NCBI GenBank assembly: GCA_905178155.1
Contig: CAJINV010000014.1
Span: 2,137,570 to 2,201,569 of the forward strand
Direction of reading: 5' to 3'
From: Amoebophrya sp. A120
Taxonomy: Eukaryota; Sar; Dinophyceae; Syndiniales; Amoebophryaceae
Length of the DNA stretch: 64,000 nucleotides
Shown here: positions 1 through 11,708 of the stretch, piece by piece
Numbering within the stretch: the stretch's first letter is position 1
How the letters are laid out: the number at the start of each line of letters is the position of its first letter
Notes under the pieces: generated by a model
Databases searched by the model: none
What the model was told of the DNA's origin: nothing
Seen by the model: only the letters and a program-made list of their open reading frames with translations
Translations under genes and position numbers: made by a program

Positions 1-3000
1 TCGAGTTATTTGCGTTCAATAACTTCCTCTTCAAGTTCGGGTCCTCCAAGCCCTGCTCATACGCGCTTGACTCCTCAGAACTAGAATTGCTGTCCACCGG
101 GGAATATCAACTGCAAAAGTGTCTGGGTCTGGAAAGTTGTGACGCAAGGAAGGGAAAAATAGTGAGCACACTGTAATCAATGCGCTGCCCAGCATGACAA
201 GTTTTTCCTCGGTTCAGAGTTGCGCACTCCGCATGAGAAACTGCGTTTTTGCATGACAGGTAAGAGGAGCTCTTTGCGGGCACGCAATACAGAGTTGAGA
301 GTCATGCCAGACTAGCATGACAAATCTTGTCCAGACCCAGACATATTTGGGTTTGATAGAGAATTCGCGTGCAAATTATTCTCCGCGTAGTTACTGTCTT
401 TCTCCGGAGAAGACGCCGCGCTCCCCGGCTGTGGGAACAGCTGGCCGGTTGGTGCCGCGGGGACGGAATTCCACCTGGACAGCTGATTGTTGCTCATCGG
501 GGCCGCGGATGAAAATTGATTTGCTCCTCCTGTGCTGCCGGCGGTCGTTTTCTCCTTGGAGGAGGAGGAAGACGAGGAACCACTCACGTTTTGCAATTGG
601 AATAAAGAACCCTGTTGTTGCGCGGCTTGATTCTGCGGTATCGTCGTTGCGTTCGATGTTGTAGTTCCGCCCATCGTCACATCGCCGTCAAGATTCTTGC
701 TAGTACTGCTCGATGAGGAGGCTACTTGCTGACCGACGAACAGCCCCCTACTAGTTGTACTTGACACACCACCTGCTCCACTGTTAAACATTGCAGCACT
801 CTGCGGGTCCACCGGGCAGGATTTCTGCGGCGACAGCCGCTTTCTCTTCCTGACTTGACTGTTCGATGAATTATTGTTCATTCCGGTTTTCGTCGGACTG
901 TTTTGGGACTCAGAAACCGCTAGTTTCTTTAACCTGGGTACGTTCGAGACACAGGTTTTTTGCAAGTGCGCCATCCGCCCCAACGGGTTTTGCCCCGTTT
1001 TCTCCCCGGGTTGCTGGCAAAAGCAGATCACGCACTCTGCTTCCTGAACGTCAGGCTCCCCGATTTCCTGGCAAATCAGGTCCACTTTGGAAGTAGAAAT
1101 AGCTTTCTTACTGGAGCCCGGCTCTTGGTCTTGTTGTAAGAGCTGCAGCTCTCTTTGCGCAGAAGACATCACCGCCGCGGGGGCGCCATTATTTGATGCA
1201 ACAGCACTTGTTCCAGTGTTGTTCAGCGTTGGTGTGGCGTTCTGGGAGTTGTTGACAGACGCGGCTTTCTTGACCGGTGAGCTGTTCTTCGCCGCATCTT
1301 CGAGAAACGTTTTCTGTTTCTTGTTGAATTTTTTCAGCATCGCCGCCTGTTTCCTCTTCCTCTCTTCCTTTTTCTTCTCCGCCTCGGTTTTTTCCTCGAC
1401 CACCGGCTCCTCCTGTGTCGCCTGTGGCATCGGGGCGTCCTCGTTGTGTTGTTGGAAGGCGGTGTATGAAGAACTGGACGTCGCAGGAGCTGCACCGCCT
1501 TGTTGGAACAATGCACCACCTGGTGCTGCGACACCAGCTGACAAGCTAGTACAACTGCCGCCTGCTCCCGCCTCTGCTTGGTCCAGCTGCGCCAAAAACC
1601 CGATGGAATTCGTGGACGAAAGCGCCATACTGCCAAAATTCACAGAAGCGGTTGTGCTTTCTGTCGCGCCCGAACGCATGGCCTGCATCGGGAGGGGCTT
1701 GTTGTCAGCGCTGTTGTTTTCGAGAACGACGCTGGTACTAGTACCAGAGGATTGTTTCATCGCAGCACAACTCGGAGCAGGTTGTTCCTTGCCAACCCCG
1801 TACAGTTGCAAAAGGTTCAGGTTTTGGTTCACCACATGCACGTGCTGTTTGCAACTGGGCTCTTTCAAAATCGCCTCGAAGCACTGCAGCAGGGAAAATT
1901 GCACGACGGAAGAAGATTGGTCTAGTTGTTTCAGTGCGACGGCCGTAGAAGAAGCTCCTTGCTGGTCGACATTCATCGCTTCTGGTTCCATTGCTTGTTC
2001 TAGCTCTCCACCTAGCTCCTGATGGTCATTATTTTCTGGAGAGATTCTGGTCAAGTTCACGGACCTGCCGTTCAAGATTCGCGAGGAGGAGGATGTTGCG
2101 CCAGAACTTGCTCCTCCTGCAAGAGCATTCGTCGTTGCATTCAAAACATTTTTTCCCTCTGAAGTTGCTGATGTTGCTGCACCAGGAGCATTTGTAGTTC
2201 CGCTGTTAGTGTTACCATTGTTCGTCAGACTCGGTCTGCGACTGTTGTTGGGACTCGAATTCGAGCTGCTGTTTGTGCTGGAATTTGTGCCGATGTTCAG
2301 GCTGCTTTGGTGCACCACCGCGGCGGAAGACAAGGGGTTGTTGTCCAACGTTAACGGCGCCAGCTGCGGCTTCAGCCCGTGGTACCCCAGCAGCCCGAAG
2401 CTCTGCCGTCTCGCGGTCTGCCGTCGGGACGGGGAGGAGGGGGAGAGAGACTGGGCGGGGGGCTGCTGTTGCTGTTGATCCCCTGTTCCATTACTATTCC
2501 CTGTGTTTCTGCTTGACTGCGAGGTTCCCGGGCGGGAGAGCAAACTATCACCACTCTGCTCGTGGATCCGCATCATCTGCCGTGCCAGGCAGTTACTGGA
2601 CACCTCGCAGCAATCCACCTCCACTACCACATCCTTCGCTACGTCAACCATCGACAACCGGGGGTCGACCTTGTCTGCAAGCTCCTTTGCGAGCGCAAAC
2701 ACATTGCCCGCCTGAACGACTGACACCTGGATGATGATTTTGTTGCCGTTGTTCCCAGTTGTACTAGAAGACGTCGAGCTGTTCCGCACATTATCCTCTA
2801 GCATTTTCTCCTTCTGCTCCTCAAAGTTCACCAAGACCAACAGCCGCTGCAGCAGCAGCAACGTCAGCTGCAGCCCCCGGTGGTTCACCATTTCCAGCGG
2901 GAGAAACGCGGTTTGGAGTAACGAAACAATCGGCACAGAAATAAAAGCCGGTTCTCGCGCGATTAGTTGCAGCCCCTTCCGGTAGCAGGGAACGACGAAG

Positions 3001-6000
3001 GACTCGATGTCCTTCCAGTGCCGATTAGGGACAAAGCTGTTGCTCAGTTTTGCGCCAAGTTTCTCCATATCAAATGTAAAAGTGTCTGGGTCTGGGAGAT
3101 TGCGAGATTTGTCATGCTAGTGTGGCATGACACGAGAATCTGTGTTGCATAGGTACGAAAAAGCCCTCTTACCTGTCATGCAAAAGCGCAGTTTGCCATG
3201 CGAAATACGTAAGACATGGCAGCCAAAAAATTTGCCATGCATAGCTGCGTACTGCAGTGCGTCTATCATTCATTTTTAGCATTACAAGTTTCCAGACCCA
3301 GACATATTTGCAATGCATACTCCAGTTTTCGTTCCTCCACGTCGTGCTGTTCCTTCCACGAGTAAAGGAGAAACAGCGGGTCGACATACCGCCACAAAGC
3401 TTTATGGATGTGTCAGAGTTGAAATCGACAAAGTTGAAATAATTTGTCATGCATAAGATGGATGCCAGTTGGAACCCAGTCTCTAAGTGGCGCATGACAA
3501 ATTTCGGTGGGCCCTAAATCCAGTTTGTCATGCCGCTTAGGCAAAGAAGAGTGATTTTCTCATGCTACTTTAGCAGCTCGAGCTGTAACCCCTAACAGGC
3601 TTACAATCGGCCTCACTTGCCTGCTCTGCAACGCACATACCTCGGGCCATGCATTTTATGCATGACAAATTATTTCAACTTTGTCGATTTCAACTCTGAC
3701 ACTCCCATAAGCTTGCTTCAGAATGTACTTCCCCGGAGTGCGGTGACCCGACTGGGTGGCGCTGTGAGATTTTGATCATGCGTGTTCTTCTTTTTTACAA
3801 CACAGCATCTACTTCTTCTGCGCCTTTGTTTCATCAAGCTGATGTTTAGCTTTAGGGATGAAACACAAACAATCACTTATCTTAATTTGCAAGCAGTGCC
3901 AAACCATCAAACTAGAAATACGCGTCCGGTTCCTGGAAGTCCGCAATGTCGGACAAAATCCCATCCAGAAAGTCGCTGTTGTCGTGCGACTTCATGTATC
4001 AAATGTAAAAATGTCTGGGTCTGGACGAGGCATGCTGTTTTTGCATGACGCAGGAGGTCTGGCATGGAAGCTCTAGCGTCACAGGTTTCGAGAAGCTTCC
4101 ACAATGCCGAATCCGCATGACAAATCACCCATCTTGGTGACAGAAAGTGGGCAGCTTTCGGTACCTATGCATGAGAGATTTTTCTGTGTGCTGCAATGCG
4201 CATCACAAGTTTGTCTTCTTCCAGACCAAGACATTTTTGCATTTGATATCATGATCGTGTCCGTCAGCTCGCTGTGCGTGCAGGGTCCCTTCGCGAGTAC
4301 GTGGATGCAGTGATACTCCGTGATCCGCTCCACGTCGTTTGCCCGGAAGGTGTAGGGTTCGATCGCCAGACACTGACACAACGTCAACAGCATGGTTTCG
4401 ACACTGTGTCCGACCAGTCGCGGCCCCGCTTTATGCATTGCAAAAGTATCGTACTAGTATAAACCGCAATACAAATTTCCTTAGCGTATAGAAATGGAAT
4501 TTGTAAATGCGGATTTGCCTTAAGAAGAAGATTTGTAGTGCATGACTGCGATTACTACGAGTGCGATACTTTTGCACAGGATACGCTTCGAACCGCTGCA
4601 ACACGGTCGCGACGAACGCGGACAAGTGGTTCGTTTCTCATCCAAGAAAAAAACGGTGTTAGTGTAAATTTGTGATGCGCAACATGCAAGATGATTGCGT
4701 CTGTCATGCTTGGCATGCATCGTAGAGCCCATTCAGCGGCGTTTTCCCGTACTATCTGCGCATGACAGGTTTTTGCTTTCATGCGAGAGATATTTGTCAT
4801 GCTAATCCTCCACGAAAGTTACACCTACAATGTTTTTTTCTTGGATATTTCTGACAAAGCGAGCATTACCAAACGGATCAGGGTTAAATCGGGGTCGACA
4901 AACAGACTGTGCCAGTAGTTTTTCTTGTAGAAGCAGGCCTCGTACGCGACGGAGTCCCCGTTCCGGAGCCAGAGGGAGGAGAACCCGTAGCACTGGGCGT
5001 GGAACACGAGGCAGCGGAGGGGGTGCTCCATAATGTGCAGCAGGTCGACGATGTTTAGTTCGTCGTTTTCGTCCGTCTGCAAAACCGTTTTGAAAAGCGA
5101 CTCTGTGTTTTTGAAAAGTTGGAAACTATCCTTAAACGGGTCGAAGATGTGCGTGTTGAGCAATTCCAGGTGGTTCAGCGTTGCCGAGGAAGAACTACTA
5201 CTGTTTCCAAAACCCCCGCCGAACAAATTTGTGGCGCCAAAACCACTGGTATGAATTCCACCTCCATGATAAAGTGAAGTTGTTGCCATGTCGCGCGCTT
5301 TGTCCCGTTCCAGCCTCGCCAAGTAGCTCGACACGTGCGTGCTGCCGTCGATGCTCGTGAAGTGCGTTTTCGGCTTCTTCTTTTCCGCCGGGGTCTTCTT
5401 CGGACTGTTCACAATCTGGGCGAACAGTTTGGACGCGGACTCCCTGGATTCGTTCGCAGGTGGCGGCGACATGTTGGTGTCGATAATCAACGACGTGGAC
5501 TTCTTCTTCACGGGAGTCGTCACGCCAGTGTCGTTGTTATTATTTTCGTTGTCGTTCAGCATGTCCACGTCTTTGCTGCTGTTCAGCGCCGAGTTTTGGT
5601 CGTCCTCGTTGCGCCGATCTATCACCGGCGTGGAGTCCATGGGCGCTCCCGCTGGTTCGCAAAGCAACTCCGCTTCGTTCATATCGCCGGCCGCGGAGCT
5701 CGACGAAGAACTATTATTCGCTGACGTGCCGAACATCAAGTTCCCCATCCCGGTCGCCCTATCGCCCGTCGCCCAGGCTGCTTTGCTGTCCTTCTCCTTA
5801 ATCAAGGCCGTCTCATTCGGGCTAGGGTATGAAAGGACACAACTGCCACCCGTCTGCTCCTTCATTTGTTGTCATGCATAGAAGTAAGAAATCGGATTTG
5901 CATTTGGTATTTTGCATGCTTGCATGACATCAATTTTATTCCGAAGTAGCAGAAAGCGAACTACAGCACGTGTCATGTTGCGAGAGCAACATGTCTGACA

Positions 6001-9000
6001 CTGTTCGTGCCAGCACACTGTCCGCGCCCTTCAAATGAGAGCAACGTCGAGGGGGAGTTGTGCGAAAATCTCGTACGGAGCAGACGCAATGCATTAGAGA
6101 CGCGAAAATCCGGTGCATGGGGATGTGAAAGCTGACCGGCTGCTTGGACACGACGTAGTCACACCCAACCAGACCGATTTCCTCTTCCTCCGGCGTGAAT
6201 TTTGCGATGCGTTCGTTCAAACTCGGGTCCGGTTTGCAGAGGGCAATGTACCAGTTTTGCTCGGCGGACCGCACCGTCGAGATCCACTCGCGCAACGCTT
6301 TGCACAGCGGGATCAAGGCCCAGTGAACCGTGTCAATAGCGCGGACCCGGTTTTCCAGCGTGACGATCATGGAAGACGACGCGGAGTGGATGTCGGACTC
6401 GAAGACCAAACTGTTGCCCCACCGCGTGTTCTCGTGCGCCACGTGGTCGGCGTCCTCCGGGATTCTCACGTGCGGGTTGGCGCACTGGATGATTTTCCAG
6501 ATCTCCAACCAGCCCTGCCACAAGCAGTTCCGGAATGTCATCCGGGCAAAGAGCTCATCGACCACTTCTTGATGATCCAAAACAAACCGGAGGTCATGGG
6601 TGCACTGAAAGTAGGACCGCTTGGTAAGAATGGAGTGGTTGTTCACAAGGTATTTCACTTTCGACTTCTGGTCGCAGGCGAGAAGGAGCAAGTCCTTCGT
6701 CGTGCGGAGCAACGTGTTATGGATTGCAAATGTAGTGTCTGGGTCTGGGCGGGGAACAGTGCAAGGGCTGTTGTGCTCATGCATGTGTTGGAGACTTCGC
6801 ATGACAAACTGCATCCTCGACGTCCCGGGAGACCCAGACATATTTGCATTGCATACGTGTCAAGGAGCTCCACATCCGGGTCTTCCAAAAGTTCGAGAGT
6901 GATGGCTCGAATGGAAAAGAGTTGGACCTGAGATAGGTGGGTGCAAAAGTCAGAGTGTTTTCCATTTTTTCAGCTTCAGATGCACAGAATTGCATGTAGT
7001 TGACAAGACGACTCGTGCTGATGGGCATTAGTACGCTTACGCACCACTACAGCCTCTGCTGCAGAGCGGTAAGTTTTTTTTTCTTCCTCGATTCTAAAAA
7101 AATCATAAAGAATACCGTGACCCTATCCAAACTTGTCGGGTCAGCCCCAACGTGGATATTTTCTGCGTCCTCCCCGTTTTCGTCCACCAAGGAGCTCAGC
7201 ACCTCGCTCCGATTCAAAATATGGGAGTGTCAGGATTGAAATCGTCAAAGTTGAAATAGTTTGCGATGCATAAAATGCAACCCACAAAGTGCCTGTCTTG
7301 CAGAGTAGGTAAGGGAGGCAGATCGTAAGCCTGTTGAGGGGTAGAAACAGAGCTGCTAAAGTAGCATGACAAAAGGCGTCTCCCTTACCCAAAGAGCATG
7401 ACAAACTGGATTTCGGTTCTACCCAAATTTGTCATGCGCCACTTAGAAACTGGGTCACAACTGGCATCCATTTTATGCATTACAAGTTATTTCAACTTTG
7501 TCGATTTGTTCAAACCTGACGCTTTCATACAGTATCAAGTCCGGGTAGAGTTTGAGGAAAATCCGCGCAAACGTTCTCTTGAAGTTCGCATCGAACATGA
7601 GGTCGAGAATATCCTATGTAAAAACGAGTCTCCACCCCATCGTCAACAACATGGGGAATCGGCTAGACAAATCCACAGGGTTTGGCTCTTTTGCATGACA
7701 AGTTTGGACTCGTAGCGTATTGCTGTTTGGGGTAGTTCAGCAGCATCACGCATCCAGTATACTGTGCTGATTGGAGCATGACAAATTTCAAATTGCGAGT
7801 AGAAAATGCTTCTCATGGGGCTCCGCATGAGAAACATTCTTAGCATGCAGATTTGCATTACAACTATGGGGTGGGGATGTTTTTAAATACGATAGAGAAA
7901 CAGGTTTGTCAAGTCGGTTTCCTTCGCCAAGTGGTTCGACCCGACCTGCTATCAAAAGTAAAACTGGCTGGGTCTGGAAACTTGTGATGCTGGGTGGCGT
8001 CTCATGATGAGGCTACAAGTGCTGGCTCAGCATGACAACTTTCTGAGCTCCTAGGTGTTGCCTTTTCTGCATGACAAACTGCGCTTCTGCATCACAGAAA
8101 AACGGAGCTGCTCTTGGGTAACGTGCATGACAGATTTAAGAGTCTGTCATGCCCGACAAGCATGACAAACATGAATTCTTCCAGACCCAGACATTTTTGC
8201 ACTTGATACCTGCAACGCGAATTCCAGAATCGATTTTCCGTTGAACTTATCCTGTGCAAAAGTATCGTACTCGTATAAATGCATTACAAATTTTCTCAGC
8301 ATGAGAAATAAAATTTGTAATGCTGATTTGCCTTGACAAAAAAATTTGTAATGCAAGACCTGCATTTATACGAGTACGATACTTTTGCACAGCATAGAAC
8401 TCCTGTTTCGCAAAGGCCTCGGAGATGATGTGCCGCAGGCCGTCGTGGGCGCCCGCGAGTTTCAGGAGAAATTTGATGTGCTCGCTACATTCGGAGGGGA
8501 TTTCAGTACTGGAGTGGATGTTCCCCGTGGAGTTATTGCTGCTCATGGTCCACTCCTGCAGGTGGTGACACAGCCGGCGGAGCTGAATGGGGAGGATGTT
8601 GCGGAGGGTGTTCTTGATCTTCGGGGGCAGATTCGTGCACGGGTTCCGCTTGTTCGCCTCGTACGCCATGCTGATAATCAGGAATTTGGATTTTATTCAT
8701 CATTATGATCTTCAGAGGTCGTGAAGGTTTTGGAATCAATCACAATGGCGTCTGATGGTTTTTTGGTGATGAGTGGATTTTTTTGGATGCTGTTTCAATC
8801 ACAGTGTGTGAGGACGACCAAGATTTTGGCGCGGCCGGTGGGCTTCTAGCTTTATCAAGAAGTAGTACTAGACCTCCTGCGGTAGCTTAGGTAGCTCTAG
8901 CAGCAGCTGTGGCGTTTTTACTTAGTCAGCGTCGCTCCTGCCGGTGGTACTCGTAATATGCTTTGAGACCACAAACAAAGTTCCAGGAGCGGAGGCCCCG

Positions 9001-9489
9001 TCAAATGTTGAAGACAGGCAGGCTACTTACTCAAATACTGAACCACCGACGAAAGATCGAAAGAGAAACAAGATGTTTTTACGAATACCGGTGATAGCGG
9101 CAGAACCCGCACACGTCCCAGGCATCGGCGTCTCCGCAGTCGCAGCAACCCCCGTAATCGCTTCGGTAAATGAAGTAGTCGTGCCCTTCGTGCTCGCCTG
9201 CGTTGAAGCAGGCCACGCAGATACAGCTGGAGGGGGAGATCCCGCAGGTCAGACACCTGTAGGCGACGTGGTGGCCGTTCCAGACCTCCGCGCACCGCGC
9301 GCTGATGTTCCGGGGGAGGCACTCGGAAAGCGGCTTCTCCGGGTCTGGGAACATCAATTTGTGGAACTCCTGGATGACCACCTTGTCCCCGTGCTCCTCC
9401 CATATTCGATCGGATTTGTTCTTGGTGGTAGTGCTGTCGGCGGGGTCGGATGACGTTTTATTCGCGGAAATGGGTTCTAGTTCCGGCAT
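1..9489 (-). CDS. UBR1/UBR2-type E3 ubiquitin ligase (N-recognin), 3' end beyond window
   Basis: RING E3 that recognises destabilising N-termini in the N-degron pathway. Exons on the minus strand: 9489-9089, 8670-8397, 8252-8219, 7944-7895, 7604-7530, 7214-7122, 6927-6856, 6712-6077, 5859-4848, 4633-4584, 4426-4249, 3991-3913, 3761-3710, 3397-3320, 3062-359 and 99-1 (open). They give at least 1,962 codons in frame. The UBR zinc box is at residues 64-134, with Cys/His pairs from ARCAEVW to GFCRYHR. Later blocks match the family: SFHIPMHR (exon 8), EHPLRCLVFHAQ (exon 9), KGPCTHSEL (exon 11) and the basic helix near 1335-1390. A RING start, ECVICF, lies near 1021-1044; the rest of the RING is off the left edge. 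Four introns are GT-AG (8671-9088, 6928-7121, 5860-6076, 3762-3912) and eleven are introner elements. Exon 15 is swollen by Ser/Asn/Gln tracts. The start is the first in-frame ATG; an upstream exon is possible. UBR3 is the alternative. Confidence 0.9.
105..358. mobile_element. Introner element, family A, in UBR gene
   Basis: Ends TATCAACTG and TTTGATA, with inverted GTCTGGGTCTGG near both ends. The flanking 5-bp repeats are GGGAA and GAGAA (one mismatch). Removing it plus one repeat joins ...AAT TCT C to CG GTG GAC in frame. Length 254 bp. Confidence 0.85.
3068..3319. mobile_element. Introner element, family A, in UBR gene
   Basis: 252 bp with inverted GTCTGGGTCTGG termini and perfect 5-bp duplication CTCCA on both sides. 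Excision fuses ...EERKLEKLGAK in frame. The ends differ slightly: TATCAAATG on the left, CAATGCATA on the right. Confidence 0.9.
3403..3709. mobile_element. Introner element, family C, in UBR gene
   Basis: 307 bp. Terminal inverted repeats of about 43 bp with two mismatches contain GTCAGAGTTGAAATCGAC. Perfect target duplication AGCTT. Excision gives ...YILKQALWRYVD. Confidence 0.9.
3997..4248. mobile_element. Introner element, family A, in UBR gene
   Basis: 252 bp. TATCAAATG and CATTTGATA ends, with the right inner repeat reading CCAGACCAAGAC (one change). Duplication TCATG. Excision gives ...DTIMKSHD. Confidence 0.9.
4432..4583. mobile_element. Introner element, family B, in UBR gene
   Basis: 152 bp. 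Inverted termini contain GCAAAAGTATCGTACT. Duplication CGCTT on both sides. Excision gives ...QRFEAGPRLVGH. Confidence 0.9.
4639..4847. mobile_element. Introner element, family D, in UBR gene
   Basis: 209 bp. Inverted termini contain ATCCAAGAAAAAAAC followed by a GTGTAA-type word. Duplication TTTCT. The first base is C where other elements have T. Excision gives ...LALSETNHLSAF. Confidence 0.88.
5970..6001. repeat. Hairpin inside a UBR GT-AG intron
   Basis: Arms GTGTCATGTTGC and GCAACATGTCTGACAC pair around a GAGA loop with a 4-base bulge. It lies inside intron 5860-6076. That intron also holds GCATGACA words like those in the introners, so it may be a decayed element. Confidence 0.5.
6718..6855. 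mobile_element. Introner element, short family A, in UBR gene
   Basis: 138 bp, the shortest family A copy. TATGGATTGC and GCATTGCATA ends, inner GTCTGGGTC inverted. Duplication CGTGT. Excision gives ...VELLDTLLRTTKD. Confidence 0.9.
7220..7529. mobile_element. Introner element, family C, in UBR gene
   Basis: 310 bp with family C inverted termini (TATGGGAGTGTCAGGATTG on the left). The flanks CAAAA and CAGTA match at only three of five bases, so this is probably an older copy. Excision gives ...YPDLILNRSEV. Confidence 0.85.
7610..7894. mobile_element. Introner element, family E, in UBR gene
   Basis: 285 bp, the only family E copy here. Inverted termini TATC..TAAAAAC.. and CCACCCCAT. Duplication GAGAA. 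Excision gives ...NLFLDLMFDAN. Confidence 0.85.
7950..8218. mobile_element. Introner element, family A, in UBR gene
   Basis: 269 bp. TATCAAAAG and CACTTGATA ends with inverted CTGGGTCTGG. Duplication CCTGC. Excision gives ...FALQVGSNHLA. It is separated from the next element by 39 bp. Confidence 0.9.
8258..8396. mobile_element. Introner element, family B, in UBR gene
   Basis: 139 bp. Almost perfect inverted termini containing GCAAAAGTATCGTACTCG. Duplication GAACT. Excision gives ...AKQEFNGKSIL. Confidence 0.9.
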
Positions 9490-11708
9490 CCTCGTCGAGG
9501 TCAAGCAGCCAAACGACGGAAGCAGCGAACTTACTTCTTAGTGGTTGGGGTGCAACTCAAAGAAATAAGTTATACTTTTACGTAGCTTGCAGCATATTTC
9601 TTCGGCCGCACGCAGTCCGTCGAACCAAACAGGAAATTGTGAAATACGTTGGTACAATGAAAAATAGGTGGGATGAATCTTCAATATATGAAAGTTCTTT
9701 GGTACAAATGTTGACTATTTACGGATGTCTGATAGGCATACTTTTCAAAACTCTAGGTCGTGAAGCGTGAAGCAGCAAGGCATTAAATGTCGAAGTAAAA
9801 AAGAGGGAATAAAAGCGAAAGCGCATGCGGAGTTCTATGCTTTCAGAATGAAGCGAAAATGCCGAAACACGATTCAAACATATAACTTCGTGTCAAATTT
9901 TTCACAATTCAAAACCGAGGTACAGACGCAAAATCAGGTGAGGACGACTATACAAATGTCGAAATATTCAGATGAAGAGTACTTGCGATGCTTGTGCATC
10001 ACAGGAGCTGCGTCCCGATTCAAATCACTACAGCGCCACTCACCGAAAAAAAGGACAACAAAAAAATCTGCTACGTCAAACGTTGTTCATGGTGACGATA
10101 ACGATCACAGACATGATGATACCTGTACTGCAATTACTACCTGCTGGGCGGGTACAAAACAACAAAACTGAATTACGAACTATCGTGAGATCCATGCTGA
10201 CACGGGAGGGCGAATGATTGATGTCAGAGGTTAGAATAAAACTATGGGTCGTGCTAATTCATTATCTTGTGTTTCGATGAGTTTGAGTAGTATTGAAGCC
10301 CTGGAGAGGAGGATAGATGTCCAAACGACGTGTCACGAGCGACAGACGAAAACTCCCGAAGGAATTTTGAAAAGTGTCAGTCGACGATCATATAATCGAT
10401 GCTAGATGTAGACGAACAGACACCCTCAGCGATCTTATCGAAGATGCGACTTGTCATCGGACGGTTGACTCACGACTAGATATTCATTGATTCCTTTACC
10501 ACGCTCACGAATGAAAGAGAGTAGAGGCCCAAAAAACATCTTATTTCCGGCAAAGCAACTGGGAGTCTTCGATTGCAAACTACATCAACTGCAGCCTCGA
10601 TCTTGCTCTACAGTCTTGCAGCTTGGGCGTTGAACATCTTCATACTCACTCGACTCTTGTGATGTGCATTGCAATGCCAGAAGGAATTACCGAGTGGAGA
10701 AGAGACATACACCGCACGTTCAGAAGAAGTTAGATCTGATGTCTCCCCATCGTTTGCGTCTGCTACCTTGTTCATGTTCTGTATTTTTAGTTTTTTGATG
10801 TTGGAGCCACCCTACCCAACGACAGAAAGAGAAAACAAAAACCGTCGTGGCTGCTGCGCCACATTCCCATTTTATCTAGATACAGATACAGAAGGTCCGG
10901 AAAACTGCGCGGCCCACCATCGCGGCCACGCACCAAAATCGTGCCACTTTTCCAGAAGATGATCTTCAGGGCTTTCCGGAAGATCACTTTCCGCTTCGCC
11001 CCACGATGAACAGAATCAGAATCAATACATTCAAAACCAACATAAACGACGGCGATCATCATCGTTCTCGTCGTGCCGCTTTGACGCAAGGGTATTATTT
11101 TTTCTCGCTTTTTCAACTACAACATCCTGAACCAAAATCCGAAGATGCTACACTGCTGTCCACAAGTTGTATCAACATCGGGGGCAGCAAGTAGATCTCC
11201 GATTGTATACAGTGTGGTCCTCTTGTCGTTCGATCCCGCTTTTCGTGCTGTCTGCTGTGCTTCCCCTTCATAAACAAGGATGCGGAAACAAATTTGAATT
11301 TTTGTATTTCATTGTACAGGCGTCATTTGTTCCGTGCATTTTAATGCTGTCTTTTCGCGTACTTCGAAACGATTTAGCGAAACCGTTGGACTGCGTAAGA
11401 ATTGAATATCAAAAAAAGTCAATGTGTGCTAACAAGTCTGAATTCATAGTTTTTCTGTTGAGCATCTCGCTACGTAAGAATCAAGAGTCACTGATCCGGA
11501 AGTGGAAAGAGAAGTGGGGGTTACAAAAAATCTGATTTGATAGCACGGGGTTTGATGAAGATCAGTAGTACTATCAAGGTCGCCGGCGGGTAGAAGAGGA
11601 AGCAGAAGCTGTGGAAACGGAAAGAAACGGGGTACTAGCGAAGAAGCAGAAGAGATAAACAATCTCAGCCCGCTCCAGCACTTTGTTCCAGCTGCGCCAC
11701 CTTATAGC
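9490..11708. other. Intergenic region between UBR 5' end and RTF1 3' end
   Basis: About 2.2 kb, AT-rich. Short open frames occur on the plus strand (9767-10171, 10669-10962) but lack ATG starts and recognisable motifs. It must hold the UBR 5' leader and the RTF1 3' end. I see no clear promoter motif. Confidence 0.5.

Noticed and set aside
9767-10171. 134-residue plus-strand frame upstream of the UBR gene
   Set aside because: Starts with GTG only, is AT-rich and basic, and has no domain.
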